Of a stretch of 23,543 nt of DNA, positions 8,035 to 15,931 are shown piece after piece. Made by a program: the position numbers and the translations under genes. This DNA comes from JANNSW01 sp031431235 (GTDB lineage: Bacteria; Pseudomonadota; Alphaproteobacteria; Rhizobiales; Hyphomicrobiaceae): assembly GCA_031431235.1 (NCBI GenBank), contig JANPDA010000013.1, positions 1-23,543 of the forward strand, written 5' to 3'. The notes under the pieces are model-generated. The model saw only the letters and a list, made by a program, of their open reading frames with translations, was not told the origin of the DNA and did no database searches. How positions within the stretch are numbered: position 1 is the stretch's first letter; every line of letters starts with the position of its first letter.

Positions 8035-8064
8035 CTAACACACTTTCCGAGGCTTTGCCAGCAA
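8035..8064 (-). promoter_or_regulatory. Candidate promoter for acpP
   Basis: In the fabG-acpP gap the minus strand has TTGCTG (8064-8059) and TGTTAG (8040-8035) with 18 bp between. It would give a leader of about 145 nt. Weak match; proposed mainly because the gap is long enough for an independent acpP promoter. Confidence 0.3.
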
Positions 8065-8110
8065 GCCCCGGCGGGCCAATTCTTCGGATTCGCGAGCGAA
8101 TGGAAACGAA

Positions 8111-8848
8111 TCAGATCATGGCCATTCCACCATTGATATGAAGGGTTTGTCCGGTCATGTAGCCGGCTTCCCGGCTGGCCAGATAGACGGCGGCGGCGGC
8201 GATATCGCTCGCCTCGCCGAAGGTGCCGGAGGGAATCATCTGCGCAACCTGCTCGATCTGCTTCTCGTTCAGCGCTTGCGTCATCGCCGTCTTGATGAAA
8301 CCGGGCGCGATGCAGTTCGCCGTGATGCCGCGAGGCGCGACCTCGCGCGCGATCGATTTCGTCATGCCGATCATGCCGGCCTTCGAAGCCGCGTAGTTTG
8401 CCTGGCCCGGGTTGCCGATGACGCCGCTGATCGAGGTGATGTTGATGATGCGCCCGAACCGGCGCTTGATCATGCCGCGCACGGCGCTGCGGCAGAGGGC
8501 GAAGGCCGAGGTCAGGTTGACGTTCATGACGCGATCCCAGTCGTCGTCCTTCAGCAGCATGAAGAGATTGTCCTTCGTCACGCCGGCATTGTTGACGAGG
8601 ATGTCGAGGTGGCCGAGCGCGGCTTCAGCCTGCTTGGCCAGCCCCGCCACCTCGACGCGATTGCCGAGATCGCAGGCGATGATGTGCACCCTGCTGCCGA
8701 GCTCGGCGGCGAGTGCCTCGAGCTTGTCAGCCTTGGTGCCGGAAATGACGACGGTCGCGCCCTGGGCATGAAACGCGCGGGCGATGGCGCCACCGATACC
8801 CCCGGTTGCACCGGTCACCAATGCGCCCCTGTCGCTCAGATCGAACAT
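8111..8848 (-). CDS. fabG: 3-oxoacyl-ACP reductase
   Basis: FabG reduces 3-oxoacyl-ACP with NADPH. The 245-residue SDR has the cofactor motif TGATGGIG (12-19), NNAGV (86-90), and the tetrad N111, S139, Y152 and K156 in ITSISGVIGNPGQANYAASK. The end (GYMTGQTLHINGGMAMI) is diagnostic for FabG. The frame is open upstream, but the ATG at 8848 has GGAGG 8 nt before it and gives the canonical N-terminus MFDLSDRGALVTG. fabD ends 31 bp upstream, so the two are co-transcribed. Confidence 0.98.
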   Translation of the reverse strand: MFDLSDRGALVTGATGGIGGAIARAFHAQGATVVISGTKADKLEALAAELGSRVHIIACDLGNRVEVAGLAKQAEAALGHLDILVNNAGVTKDNLFMLLKDDDWDRVMNVNLTSAFALCRSAVRGMIKRRFGRIINITSISGVIGNPGQANYAASKAGMIGMTKSIAREVAPRGITANCIAPGFIKTAMTQALNEKQIEQVAQMIPSGTFGEASDIAAAAVYLASREAGYMTGQTLHINGGMAMI

Positions 8849-8879
8849 GCCAGTCGCCTCCGCTCGTAGGAATTCGAAT

Positions 8880-9824
8880 TCAGCTCCGCAGACCGTCGGC
8901 GAGCGCCTCGATCTCCTCGGGCGTGCCCACGGGCCTGGCCACCAGGGACGGAACAATGCGGCGTGCCAGCCCCGACAGCACCTTGCCGGCGCCGATCTCG
9001 CAGACCTCGGTGACGCCGGCGTCCGCCATATGGGCGATGCACTCGCGCCAGCGCACGGTGCCCGTCACCTGGGCGACGAGGCACTTCCTGATCTCGTCGG
9101 GGGCGGTCACCGGGCCTGCCGTCACGTTGGCGATGACTGGCACGCGTGGCGCCCGCACCTCGGCTTTTGCCAGCGCCTCGGCCATGGCGAGGGCCGCCGG
9201 CGCCATCAGCGCGCAATGGAAGGGCGCGGAGACGTCGAGCAGGATGGCCCGGCGGGCGCCATGCTTCTTGGCGATCTCGAGTGAGCGCAGAATCGCGCCA
9301 CGGGCGCCGCTGATCACCACCTGGCCGGGATCGTTGTCGTTGGCGACGTTACAGACCTCGCCGCCTGCTGCCTCCTCGGCGATCTTGCGGGCGGCGTCCA
9401 CGCCGACACCGAGCAACGCCGCCATCGCGCCCTTGCCGACGGGCACGGCTGCCTGCATCGCCAGGCCGCGCAGCCGCAACAGCCGGGCCGCCTCACCGAC
9501 GGTGAAGGCGCCGGCGGCGGCAAGCGCGGAATACTCACCCAGGGAATGGCCGGCGACGAATTTCACCTGCCGCGGCAGGTCGAGACCCTTGGCCTCCAGC
9601 ACGCGCATCACGGCGAGCGAGACCGCCATCAACGCCGGCTGGGCATTCTCCGTCAATGTCAGACGGTCCTGCGGCCCTTCGAAAACAACGGCTGACAGCT
9701 TCTCGCCGAGCGCCGCGTCGACCTCGTCGAACACGGCGCGTGCCGCAGGGTAGGCCTGGGCGAGAGCCTTGCCCATGCCGACGGTCTGGCTGCCCTGGCC
9801 GGGAAAGGTGAAGGCGATGGACAT
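8880..9824 (-). CDS. fabD: Malonyl-CoA:ACP transacylase
   Basis: FabD moves malonyl from CoA to ACP, the entry step of elongation. The 314 residues begin AFTFPGQGSQTVGMG, the family N-terminal motif. The nucleophile S94 sits in GHSLGEYSA, the partner H203 in SAPFHCALM, and the oxyanion Gln in the PGQGSQ loop. The ATG at 9824 has AGGAGG about 11 nt upstream. It is the first gene of the fab block on this strand; the region upstream contains only a decayed VOC gene, so the promoter is expected between about 9825 and 9950, though none could be picked with confidence. Confidence 0.98.
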   Translation of the reverse strand: MSIAFTFPGQGSQTVGMGKALAQAYPAARAVFDEVDAALGEKLSAVVFEGPQDRLTLTENAQPALMAVSLAVMRVLEAKGLDLPRQVKFVAGHSLGEYSALAAAGAFTVGEAARLLRLRGLAMQAAVPVGKGAMAALLGVGVDAARKIAEEAAGGEVCNVANDNDPGQVVISGARGAILRSLEIAKKHGARRAILLDVSAPFHCALMAPAALAMAEALAKAEVRAPRVPVIANVTAGPVTAPDEIRKCLVAQVTGTVRWRECIAHMADAGVTEVCEIGAGKVLSGLARRIVPSLVARPVGTPEEIEALADGLRS

Positions 9825-9936
9825 GGTCGCGGCGCCTCCTGCTTTTCACCATCGGGATCGAAACGTGACATCCGCGGCAGGCGCCGAAGCCGAAGTCGCG
9901 CGGTTTGGCCGGAAGAACAATGTTAGACGTCCCGAG

Positions 9937-10213
9937 TCAAGCGGGCGTCTCAATCGAGTGAGGGCATCGAGCCGGCTCGAACAGCTCGATCAGGTTGCCG
10001 GATGGATCGAGGCAGAGAAGCTGTCGGCCGGCTACCATCGGGCATGGGCTTGGAGGCGGACGCGAGCGGGCCGGCCAGCCAAAGCTCCAGGCTATCGCGC
10101 TCGAGCATCGCTATGGCGGGGCCGAATTGCTGCACGAGCCGAAAACCGAGCTTGCCGACATAGAATGCAACGTCCCGATCAACGTCCTCGACGATATAGC
10201 GGACTCGGGTCAT
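9937..10213 (-). pseudogene. VOC/glyoxalase-fold protein, internally deleted and frameshifted
   Basis: The N-terminal half reads MTRVRYIVEDVDRDVAFYV, then LGFRLVQQFGPAIAMLERDS and LELWLAGPLASASKPMPDGS, a typical first beta-alpha-beta-beta-beta module of the vicinal oxygen chelate family. Around 10018-10036 the frame must change. The other frame gives GRQLLCLDPSGNLIELFEPA, the unmistakable C-terminal strand of the same family, ending at a TGA at 9937-9939. About 40 residues that would normally join the two parts are missing, so a deletion removed the middle and shifted the frame. The continued first frame gives nonsense after the junction. The gene is almost certainly non-functional. Confidence 0.8.
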
Positions 10214-10299
10214 GGCGTCGGTTCCCACGATGCCCCAGCGCTTGCCGCTTCACCAGCCACAGCCTCGTACCCGGAGGCACGAGCTCTCATACCAAAGCC

Positions 10300-10409
10300 G
10301 TCCTGCCCGCGTCACGGCTAAGCCGTGCTCCGCACGGAAGGCGGGCATCCAGCCAATTCCCGACGCGACATCAGCTGCTCGACTGGATTCCCGCCGGCGC
10401 GGGAATGAC
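10300..10409. repeat. Pair of REP/BIME-like palindromes
   Basis: First palindrome: TGCCCGC (10304-10310) pairs with GCGGGCA (10341-10347), enclosing a second perfect stem CACGGCT-A-AGCCGTG (10313-10327). Second palindrome: TTCCCGC-CGGC-GCGGGAA (10388-10405). The inner flanks GGCATCCAG and CTGGATTCC are inverted copies, and the outer ends GTCCTGCCCGC and GCGGGAATGAC also match inversely at 9 of 11 positions. This layout resembles paired intergenic REP units with the common CTGGATTCCCGC...GCGGGAATGAC core. Confidence 0.8.
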
Positions 10410-10494
10410 GTGGGAGGAGGTGTGTCGTCACTCGATCAGTGGAGATGGCGGGGACCAGCCTGCACCCAGGATTCGCCAGGGAGCAAGCAAGGCG

Positions 10495-10872
10495 ATGAGA
10501 CTGAAGGGCAAGGTGGCCGCCGTCACTGGCGCCGCGCAGGGCATCGATTTGCGCGCCTATTTCGTGATCGGCCAGGCGGCGGCCCGGCAGATGGTCGCCC
10601 AGGTGAAGGCAGTCGGGCCAATGGGCTCGATCGTCGACATGAGCTCGGTGCAGGAGCATTCCGGGCTGCCCGACCACGTCGCCTATTCGGTCGCCAAGGG
10701 CGGCGTGCGCAAGATGCCGCTGCACGCCGTCATCTCCGATACCGTGTTCGAGCGCATGAAGACGTCGATCCCGGTCTATGCGCCGCAAAGCCTGTTCGAC
10801 CTCGACGATGCGCTCGACGCACGCCGCCAAAAATTCGCCGCATTCGGGCCCGGCCGATCCGGGGTCCAATGA
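10495..10872 (+). pseudogene. Chimeric remnant of a short-chain dehydrogenase
   Basis: An open frame of 125 residues built from pieces. MRLKGKVAAVTGAAQGI is the start of a classical SDR. It then jumps to DLRAYFVIGQAAARQMVAQV and SIVDMSSVQEHSGLPDHVAY-SVAKGG, the region that carries the catalytic Ser and YxxxK (Y at VAYSVAK), so roughly 80 residues of the Rossmann fold are missing. After GGVRKM the SDR similarity ends and an unrecognised tail follows (TVFERMKTSIPVYAPQSLFD and LDDALDARRQKFAAF). The reading frame survived both joins. Without the cofactor-fold middle it cannot be a working SDR. It sits beside the VOC pseudogene and the REP pair. Confidence 0.75.
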
Positions 10873-10961
10873 CGAGGCTGCGGCAAGGCGTCGGGCTGTT
10901 GCCGCATTTTGCCGCATTTGGGACGCATCCTGGCAATGGCTGCCGATTCGGGGAGTTTCCC

Positions 10962-11288
10962 ATGATGACGCAACGAGCTCACCTTCCCACCCTCGTCCGT
11001 CCGCTGGCCGGATGCGCCCTCCTCATTGCTGCGCAAACGACGCTCGCCCTTGCCGGAGCCGAGTTGAAGTGCGGCGATGGGTTCAAGATGTCGTCCAACA
11101 CATCGGCGCGCCTGACCTGCCACCGCAACTCGACGGTACCCGACGCCAAGCGTGCCGAGAAGCTCTCGCGCAAATGGCTCGCCTCGGCCTCCTGCAACGG
11201 CCATATGGTCGACCCGCAGGCGAGCATTGCCGAAGCCGGCAGCAGCGGATTCCTGGTGACGGTGCGGTTTGCCTGCGAGGGCGAGTGA
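10962..11288 (+). CDS. Small secreted four-cysteine protein, unknown function
   Basis: A 108-residue protein with an N-terminal signal peptide (hydrophobic VRPLAGCALLIAAQTTLALA, probable cleavage near residue 31) and a mature part of about 77 residues. That part carries four Cys (C37, C53, C78, C105), suggesting two disulfides in the periplasm. The double ATG at 10962/10965 is preceded by GGGAG with 6-nt spacing. No known family was recognised. The C-terminal end FLVTVRFACEGE loosely resembles the end of the frameshifted secreted protein at 15488-15776 (MSFQFRACEPVVC). It stands alone between a pseudogene and the methyltransferase gene. Confidence 0.7.
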   Translation: MMTQRAHLPTLVRPLAGCALLIAAQTTLALAGAELKCGDGFKMSSNTSARLTCHRNSTVPDAKRAEKLSRKWLASASCNGHMVDPQASIAEAGSSGFLVTVRFACEGE

Positions 11289-11360
11289 AGTTGGACGCCG
11301 TTGACAAGCGCCGAGCACACGCGCTTGTTGCCGGCGTCCCCAACAGCCGGTTCCAAAACC

Positions 11361-13184
11361 ATGGCCCAGCGCCCACAGCGCCGTCCGATCAAGTCCGACC
11401 TCGGCTCGCTCGCCCATGAGGCCGCAAGTCGTGGCGACCTGCAGACATCGAGGCGGTTCCTCGAGGAGGCGCGTCGGCAGGACAAGACCAATGCCGACCA
11501 CGCGGCCAACCATGCCGCGGTGTGCGAGCGCATGGGGGATGTGGATGCCGCGCTCGCCGCGCTCACCGACACACTGCGGTTGCGCCCGGCGCTGGAGGTC
11601 GCCGCGCGCCGGCTATCGGCCCTGTTGACGCGCTACGATCCGCGAACGCCTGAAAACCTCGATCCCTTCGGCCTCAGGATCGCGCTCGGGTTCGATACCC
11701 TCGACCATGCCCCGGTCGCAGGCGCGGCGCTGGCGCGACTGAAGAAGACGACCCGGCTCGGAGCTCTGCTCGAGGAAGGACATGCAAGCGGGTTCGCGGC
11801 GGTTGCACGCGGCCTGGTGCAGCGTCGCACCGACGACGTGCTGAAGGACGATTTGCTGCTGACCGCGCTCGAGAAGGGCATCGTCAAGGATCCCCGGCTC
11901 GAGTTGCTGTTCAGTGCGCTGCGGCGGACGCTGCTGCTCGATGTGCCGGTCGACCGGTTCGAGGACAAGGCGCTGACGCGGTTTGCAGTCGCGCTGATGG
12001 CCCAGACGATCAACAACAGTCATGTCTGGCATGCCGACACGACCGAGGAGGCTGCGCTCGCTGCGTTGACGATCGACGGGGTCGGGCTCGCGGCCGGTGA
12101 GTTCGAGCCGTCGCGGCGCCTGCTGCTCGCCGCGCTCTACCGCCCGCTCGACGTGATTGCATCCGAGCTGTCGGCCCAGGCACTCGCCGCGCTTCGCCCC
12201 AAAGCCTTCCGTGAGCTCGTGGCCACCCACCTCACCGAGCGCCGAGACGAGAACAGGATCGCCGCCGGCATCGAAACGCTCGCCGCGATCGAGGATGTGA
12301 CCTCGAAGCGGGTCGCCGGCCAGTACGAGCAGGCACCCTATCCGCGCTGGACCAGCCTGATGCTGCCGGCGCCCCGCGCCATCCGGCAGGCGCTCGTTCC
12401 CTTCGTGGGAGCCGACAAGCTCGGCTTTTTCGAGCAACCCTTCGATGTGCTGATCGCGGGCTGCGGCACCGGACGGCAGGCGCTGCAGACGGCGGTCGGT
12501 TTCGGACCGAATGCCCGGGTGCTGGCCCTCGATCTGTCGCTGGCGAGCCTTGCCTATGCCAAGCGGATGGCGGCGCGCCACGGCATCTCCAACATCACCT
12601 TTGCCCGCGCCGACATCCTGGGCCTGCCCCGGCTCGGCCGGCGCTTCCGTGTGATCGAGGCGATCGGCGTGCTCCACCATATGGGGGACCCGGCAGCAGG
12701 GCTCGAAGCGCTGGTCGAATGCCTGGAGCCGGGCGGGCTGATCTACCTCGGCCTCTACAGCAAGCTCTCCCGGGGCAAAATTGCGGAATTGCGCAAGGAT
12801 CCGGGATATCCCGGCCCCGACTGCTCGGATGCGCAAGCCCGCGCCTACCGGGGGAGCCTGATGCAGCGCGAGGAATTGAAGCCCGAGCTGCCTGGCATGG
12901 GGTTCCTGGGATCGCGGGATTTCTACTCGCTCAACGAGTTCCGCGATCTGGTGCTGCACCAGAGCGAGCGCCAGCACACGCTGCCCGAGATCGAGGGCAT
13001 GCTCGGGGAGAGCGGGCTGACTTTCCGCGGGTTCACCCACGAGTCGATCGTGCGCAAAGCATTCGCCCAGCGCTTCCCCGACAATCCCTGGCCCGGCCGG
13101 CTCGCCGATTGGCATGTCTTCGAGGAGGCCAATCCACGCATCTTCGATGCGATGTACCGGTTCTGGTGCGAGAAGACGGCGTGA
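11361..13184 (+). CDS. TPR-containing SAM-dependent methyltransferase
   Basis: A 607-residue protein. The N-terminal ~95 residues form two TPR-like helical repeats (LAHEAASRGDLQTSRRFLEE, HAAVCERMGDVDAALAALTD). A long helical middle (100-310) of unknown role follows. A class I methyltransferase domain begins with the family motif QYEQAPYPRW (321-330). Motif I is VLIAGCGTGRQ (364-372 region), the acidic residue after strand 2 is D391 (VLALDLSLASL), and motif IV/post region is EAIGVLHHM. The substrate is unknown. The ATG at 11361 was preferred to a TTG at 11301 because the latter lacks a better Shine-Dalgarno and adds a non-conserved-looking stretch; neither has a strong one. The stop overlaps the next gene's GTG, so the two are translationally coupled. 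Confidence 0.88.
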   Translation: MAQRPQRRPIKSDLGSLAHEAASRGDLQTSRRFLEEARRQDKTNADHAANHAAVCERMGDVDAALAALTDTLRLRPALEVAARRLSALLTRYDPRTPENLDPFGLRIALGFDTLDHAPVAGAALARLKKTTRLGALLEEGHASGFAAVARGLVQRRTDDVLKDDLLLTALEKGIVKDPRLELLFSALRRTLLLDVPVDRFEDKALTRFAVALMAQTINNSHVWHADTTEEAALAALTIDGVGLAAGEFEPSRRLLLAALYRPLDVIASELSAQALAALRPKAFRELVATHLTERRDENRIAAGIETLAAIEDVTSKRVAGQYEQAPYPRWTSLMLPAPRAIRQALVPFVGADKLGFFEQPFDVLIAGCGTGRQALQTAVGFGPNARVLALDLSLASLAYAKRMAARHGISNITFARADILGLPRLGRRFRVIEAIGVLHHMGDPAAGLEALVECLEPGGLIYLGLYSKLSRGKIAELRKDPGYPGPDCSDAQARAYRGSLMQREELKPELPGMGFLGSRDFYSLNEFRDLVLHQSERQHTLPEIEGMLGESGLTFRGFTHESIVRKAFAQRFPDNPWPGRLADWHVFEEANPRIFDAMYRFWCEKTA

Positions 13185-14554
13185 GCGCAAACGACGACGA
13201 GGAGAGGAACCGCCTCTCGGCGCGCGCCGCGCGCTATGTGAAGGTCGGCACCAATGTGGGGGCGATTGCGGCCCGCATCGCCGGCCACCGGCTGCTCGGC
13301 ATCGGCCTCGACCGGCAGCGGAGCGCAGCCGACCTGGCAGCCGCGCTCGGCGGGCTGAAGGGCCCGATCATGAAGGTCGCGCAACTGCTCTCGACGATCC
13401 CGGAGGCGTTGCCGGCCGAGTATGCGGCCGAGCTTTCGCAACTGCAGAGTCAGGCGCCGGCGATGGGGCCGGCCTTCGTCAAGCGCCGGCTCGAAGCCGA
13501 GCTGGGCCTCGACTGGAAGAGCCGGTTCGGCGAATTCGAGCGCGAGGCGGCGGCATCGGCCTCGCTCGGACAGGTGCATCGGGCAAGGACACATGACGGG
13601 CGGGCACTTGCGGTGAAGCTGCAGTATCCCGACATGCCATCGGCGGTGGAAGCCGACCTCTCCCAGCTCGGCATGATCTTCGCACTGCACCGGCGGATGG
13701 ACCCGGCGATCGAGACCGCCGAGATCCTGGTCGAGATCGCCGCACGGCTGCGCGAGGAGCTCGACTATGAGCGCGAGGCGAGCCACATCCGGCTCTATGG
13801 ACTGATCTTCCAGGGCGACAGCATCATCCGCGTGCCGGAGGTGCTGCCTGAGCTGTCGACGCGCCGGCTGCTCACCATGTCCTGGCTCGAAGGGGAGAAG
13901 CTCATCAGCTACAAGGGGGGCGCCATCGAGGATCGCAACGCGATTGCGCGCGCCATGTTCCGGGCCTGGTGGTATCCATTCTCGCACTTCGGCGTGATCC
14001 ACGGCGATCCACATCTGGGCAACTACACGGTGTTCGAGGAGGCGGGGCGGCCTGCCGGCATCAACCTGCTCGACTATGGTTGCATCCGCGCCTTCGAGCC
14101 CAAGTTCGTACGAGGCGTGATCGATCTCTATCGCGGTCTCGAGCGTGGCGACCGGGCGCTGGTCGTGCACGCCTACGAGACCTGGGGGTTCAACGGGCTT
14201 TCCAACGAGCTGATCGACATCCTCAACATCTGGGCGCAATTCATCTATGGGCCGCTGCTCGACGATCGGGAGCGGGCAATCGCGGAGGACGTGTCGCCGG
14301 GAGAGTACGGCCGGCATGAGGCCTTCACCGTGCACCAGGGCCTGCGCGCGAAGGGGCCGGTCAAGGTGCCGCGCGAGTTCGTGTTCATGGACCGCGCCGC
14401 GATCGGGCTCGGCGGCGTGTTCCTGCATCTGGACGCCCGCCAGAACTGGCACCGCCTGTTCAACGAGCTGATCGAGCACTTCGATCTCGCCGAGGTGGCC
14501 GAGCGCCAGCGCGCGGCGTTCGCGGTGGCCGGAGTGCCGCTGCCTCCCACTTGA
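13181..14554 (+). CDS. ABC1/UbiB (AarF) atypical kinase family protein
   Basis: A 457-residue member of the ABC1/ADCK/UbiB protein-kinase-like family. It starts at GTG 13181, which overlaps the methyltransferase TGA (GTGA). Family marks: a KxGQ-type motif in the variant form KVAQ (K65-Q68, LKGPIMKVAQLLSTIPEALP); the Ala-rich loop AAASAS at 123-128 in place of the Gly-rich loop; K146 in AVKLQYP; ELDYEREA; the catalytic loop HGDPHLGNY (274-282); and DYG (298-300) as the metal-binding DFG. UbiB-type proteins support quinone biosynthesis as ATPases or kinases. There is no C-terminal membrane pair as in UbiB proper, so this is a soluble subfamily. Its coupling to a methyltransferase suggests a shared substrate. 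Confidence 0.93.
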   Translation: MSANDDEERNRLSARAARYVKVGTNVGAIAARIAGHRLLGIGLDRQRSAADLAAALGGLKGPIMKVAQLLSTIPEALPAEYAAELSQLQSQAPAMGPAFVKRRLEAELGLDWKSRFGEFEREAAASASLGQVHRARTHDGRALAVKLQYPDMPSAVEADLSQLGMIFALHRRMDPAIETAEILVEIAARLREELDYEREASHIRLYGLIFQGDSIIRVPEVLPELSTRRLLTMSWLEGEKLISYKGGAIEDRNAIARAMFRAWWYPFSHFGVIHGDPHLGNYTVFEEAGRPAGINLLDYGCIRAFEPKFVRGVIDLYRGLERGDRALVVHAYETWGFNGLSNELIDILNIWAQFIYGPLLDDRERAIAEDVSPGEYGRHEAFTVHQGLRAKGPVKVPREFVFMDRAAIGLGGVFLHLDARQNWHRLFNELIEHFDLAEVAERQRAAFAVAGVPLPPT

Positions 14555-14624
14555 CCCCGGTCAAGGCCGACACCGTTGCGATCCGCCATCAAGAACGAAG
14601 GACGCTCGACGCTGGAGGCCCGCC

Positions 14625-15470
14625 ATGCCGTGGAAAACCATCCTCGCACACCTTCCCGACGAGAAGCGGGCGGCGGCGATCCTCGCTGTGGGCTTGCAGC
14701 TGGCCGACAGGTTCGACGCCCATCTGATTGCCCTGCACGTCGTGCCGCAGCCCTATGTGCCGATCGCGCCCTATGGCGACGCAGCGGGCGATATCATGGA
14801 GCGGGAGCGCGAGACCCTCGAAGCCGAGGCGCAGCGCATCAAAGCGAGTTTTGCGGCGATGATCGCCGGGCGGGCGGTGATCCCAGAGTACCGGCAGGCC
14901 CAGGCGCGCTTCATGCCAGTCGCCGAGGTCGTCACGGCGCATGCACGCTGCGCGGATCTGGTTGTCGCCGGGCAGCCCGAGACGGGCCTGAGACTGGACT
15001 ACCGCCCCGGCGACGTCGGCGAGGACGTGATGATGGAAGCCGGGCGGCCAGTGCTGCTGGTGCCGGAAACGTGCTCGAAGACCACGCTGGGCGAACGCGT
15101 GCTGCTCGCCTGGAACGGCAGCCGGGAGGCGAGCCGGGCAGCGTTCGATGCTCTCCCGATGCTTGCAGGTGCCCGCGAGGTGCGCATCCTGACGATCAAT
15201 CCGGCGAAACGGCTCGACGAGAAGCCAGACGACAGCGGCCGCGAGCTGGCGACCGCCCTCGGGCGCCATGGGGTCAATGCGATCGCGGCATGGAGCATCG
15301 TGCACACCCACGGAATTGCCGAGGAGCTGGCGTCGCGGATCGAGGATCTCGGCGCCGACCTGCTGGTGATGGGTGGGTATGGCCACTCACGCTTCAGGGA
15401 ATTCCTCTTCGGCGGCGCAACCGCCGGCATGCTGTCACGCATGCGCCTTCCCGTGCTGATGTCGCATTGA
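14625..15470 (+). CDS. Universal stress protein, tandem Usp domains
   Basis: 281 residues with two Usp folds, about 1-150 and 155-281. The first begins MPWKTILAHLPDEKRAAAI and contains LADRFDAHLIALHVV; its ATP loop is degenerate (VAGQPETGLRLDY). The second has VLLAWNGSREASRAAFDALP and the intact nucleotide-binding pattern G-x2-G-x9-G-T-like in MGGYGHSRFREFLFGGAT, followed by LSRMRLPVLMSH. The pattern predicts ATP binding by the second domain only. The ATG at 14625 has GGAGG with 7-nt spacing. Usp proteins of this tandem kind are cytoplasmic stress-response proteins of unclear biochemical role. Confidence 0.95.
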   Translation: MPWKTILAHLPDEKRAAAILAVGLQLADRFDAHLIALHVVPQPYVPIAPYGDAAGDIMERERETLEAEAQRIKASFAAMIAGRAVIPEYRQAQARFMPVAEVVTAHARCADLVVAGQPETGLRLDYRPGDVGEDVMMEAGRPVLLVPETCSKTTLGERVLLAWNGSREASRAAFDALPMLAGAREVRILTINPAKRLDEKPDDSGRELATALGRHGVNAIAAWSIVHTHGIAEELASRIEDLGADLLVMGGYGHSRFREFLFGGATAGMLSRMRLPVLMSH

Positions 15471-15487
15471 GCCGGTGGAGGCAGGAG

Positions 15488-15776
15488 ATGACGCCTGCAA
15501 GGATGCTGTCGCTGCTGGCAGCCGTCGCGGTACTCGGGCTCGCGGGCAAGCCGATCCTCAGCCACGGAGCCTTGGGAGCTGATCCTGACCGAGCAGATGA
15601 CGCACGAGCTCGGCTGCAAGGTCGTCAATGTGAGCAACGTAAGGCAATTCAGGCTCGGCGAGAGCCTCGTGATCGACGGCCACGCGGATTGCGAGGACGG
15701 TCGCGCCTATGATTTCACGCGCCCCAAGGACCATATGAGCTTCCAGTTCCGAGCCTGCGAGCCAGTGGTTTGCTAG
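15488..15776 (+). pseudogene. Small secreted cysteine-containing protein with a frame shift
   Basis: The ATG at 15488 has a very strong GGAGGCAGGAG leader and opens a signal peptide (MTPARMLSLLAAVAVLGLAG, then KPILSHG). In that frame the sequence then becomes Arg-rich and atypical. In the +1 frame the rest reads as a well-formed protein: TEPWELILTEQMTHELGCKV, VNVSNVRQFRLGESLVIDGH, ADCEDGRAYDFTRPKDH, then MSFQFRACEPVVC and TAG at 15774-15776. One extra base between about 15560 and 15585 explains both halves. Restored, it would be a ~95-residue periplasmic protein with four Cys. It could be a true mutation, a sequencing error, or less likely a recoding site. Confidence 0.75.
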
Positions 15777-15827
15777 TCGTCCTGCGGCTCCACCAGCCCC
15801 GCACCTTCCATCTTCGCCATCTTGCGG

Positions 15828-15856
15828 TTGCCACTGGGCATTGCGCCACCTATAGT
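15828..15856 (+). promoter_or_regulatory. Sigma70-like promoter of trcR
   Basis: TTGCCA (15828-15833) and TATAGT (15851-15856) are separated by exactly 17 bp, a good housekeeping promoter match for this GC-rich genome. The expected start of transcription near 15863 leaves a leader of about 70 nt before the trcR ATG. Confidence 0.55.
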
Positions 15857-15931
15857 CTTGCCGATCCCTTTCATGGTCAGATCGGTTTCGGCCCTGTGCC
15901 CTCGAGGCGCGCGGCCCGGAGGAAGGATTTT

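Noticed and set aside
10901..10922. Tandem TTGCCGCATT repeat
   Set aside because: Only two units; too short to be meaningful.
11613..14479. Two ~520-residue minus-strand open frames opposite the methyltransferase and ABC1 genes
   Set aside because: They are shadows caused by high GC; the plus strand carries all family motifs.
15773..15874. A 33-codon minus-strand frame (MKGIGKTIGGAMPSG...) between the frameshifted gene and trcR
   Set aside because: It reads plausibly but has no Shine-Dalgarno, overlaps the trcR promoter and is an extension of an antisense frame; not enough to call a gene.
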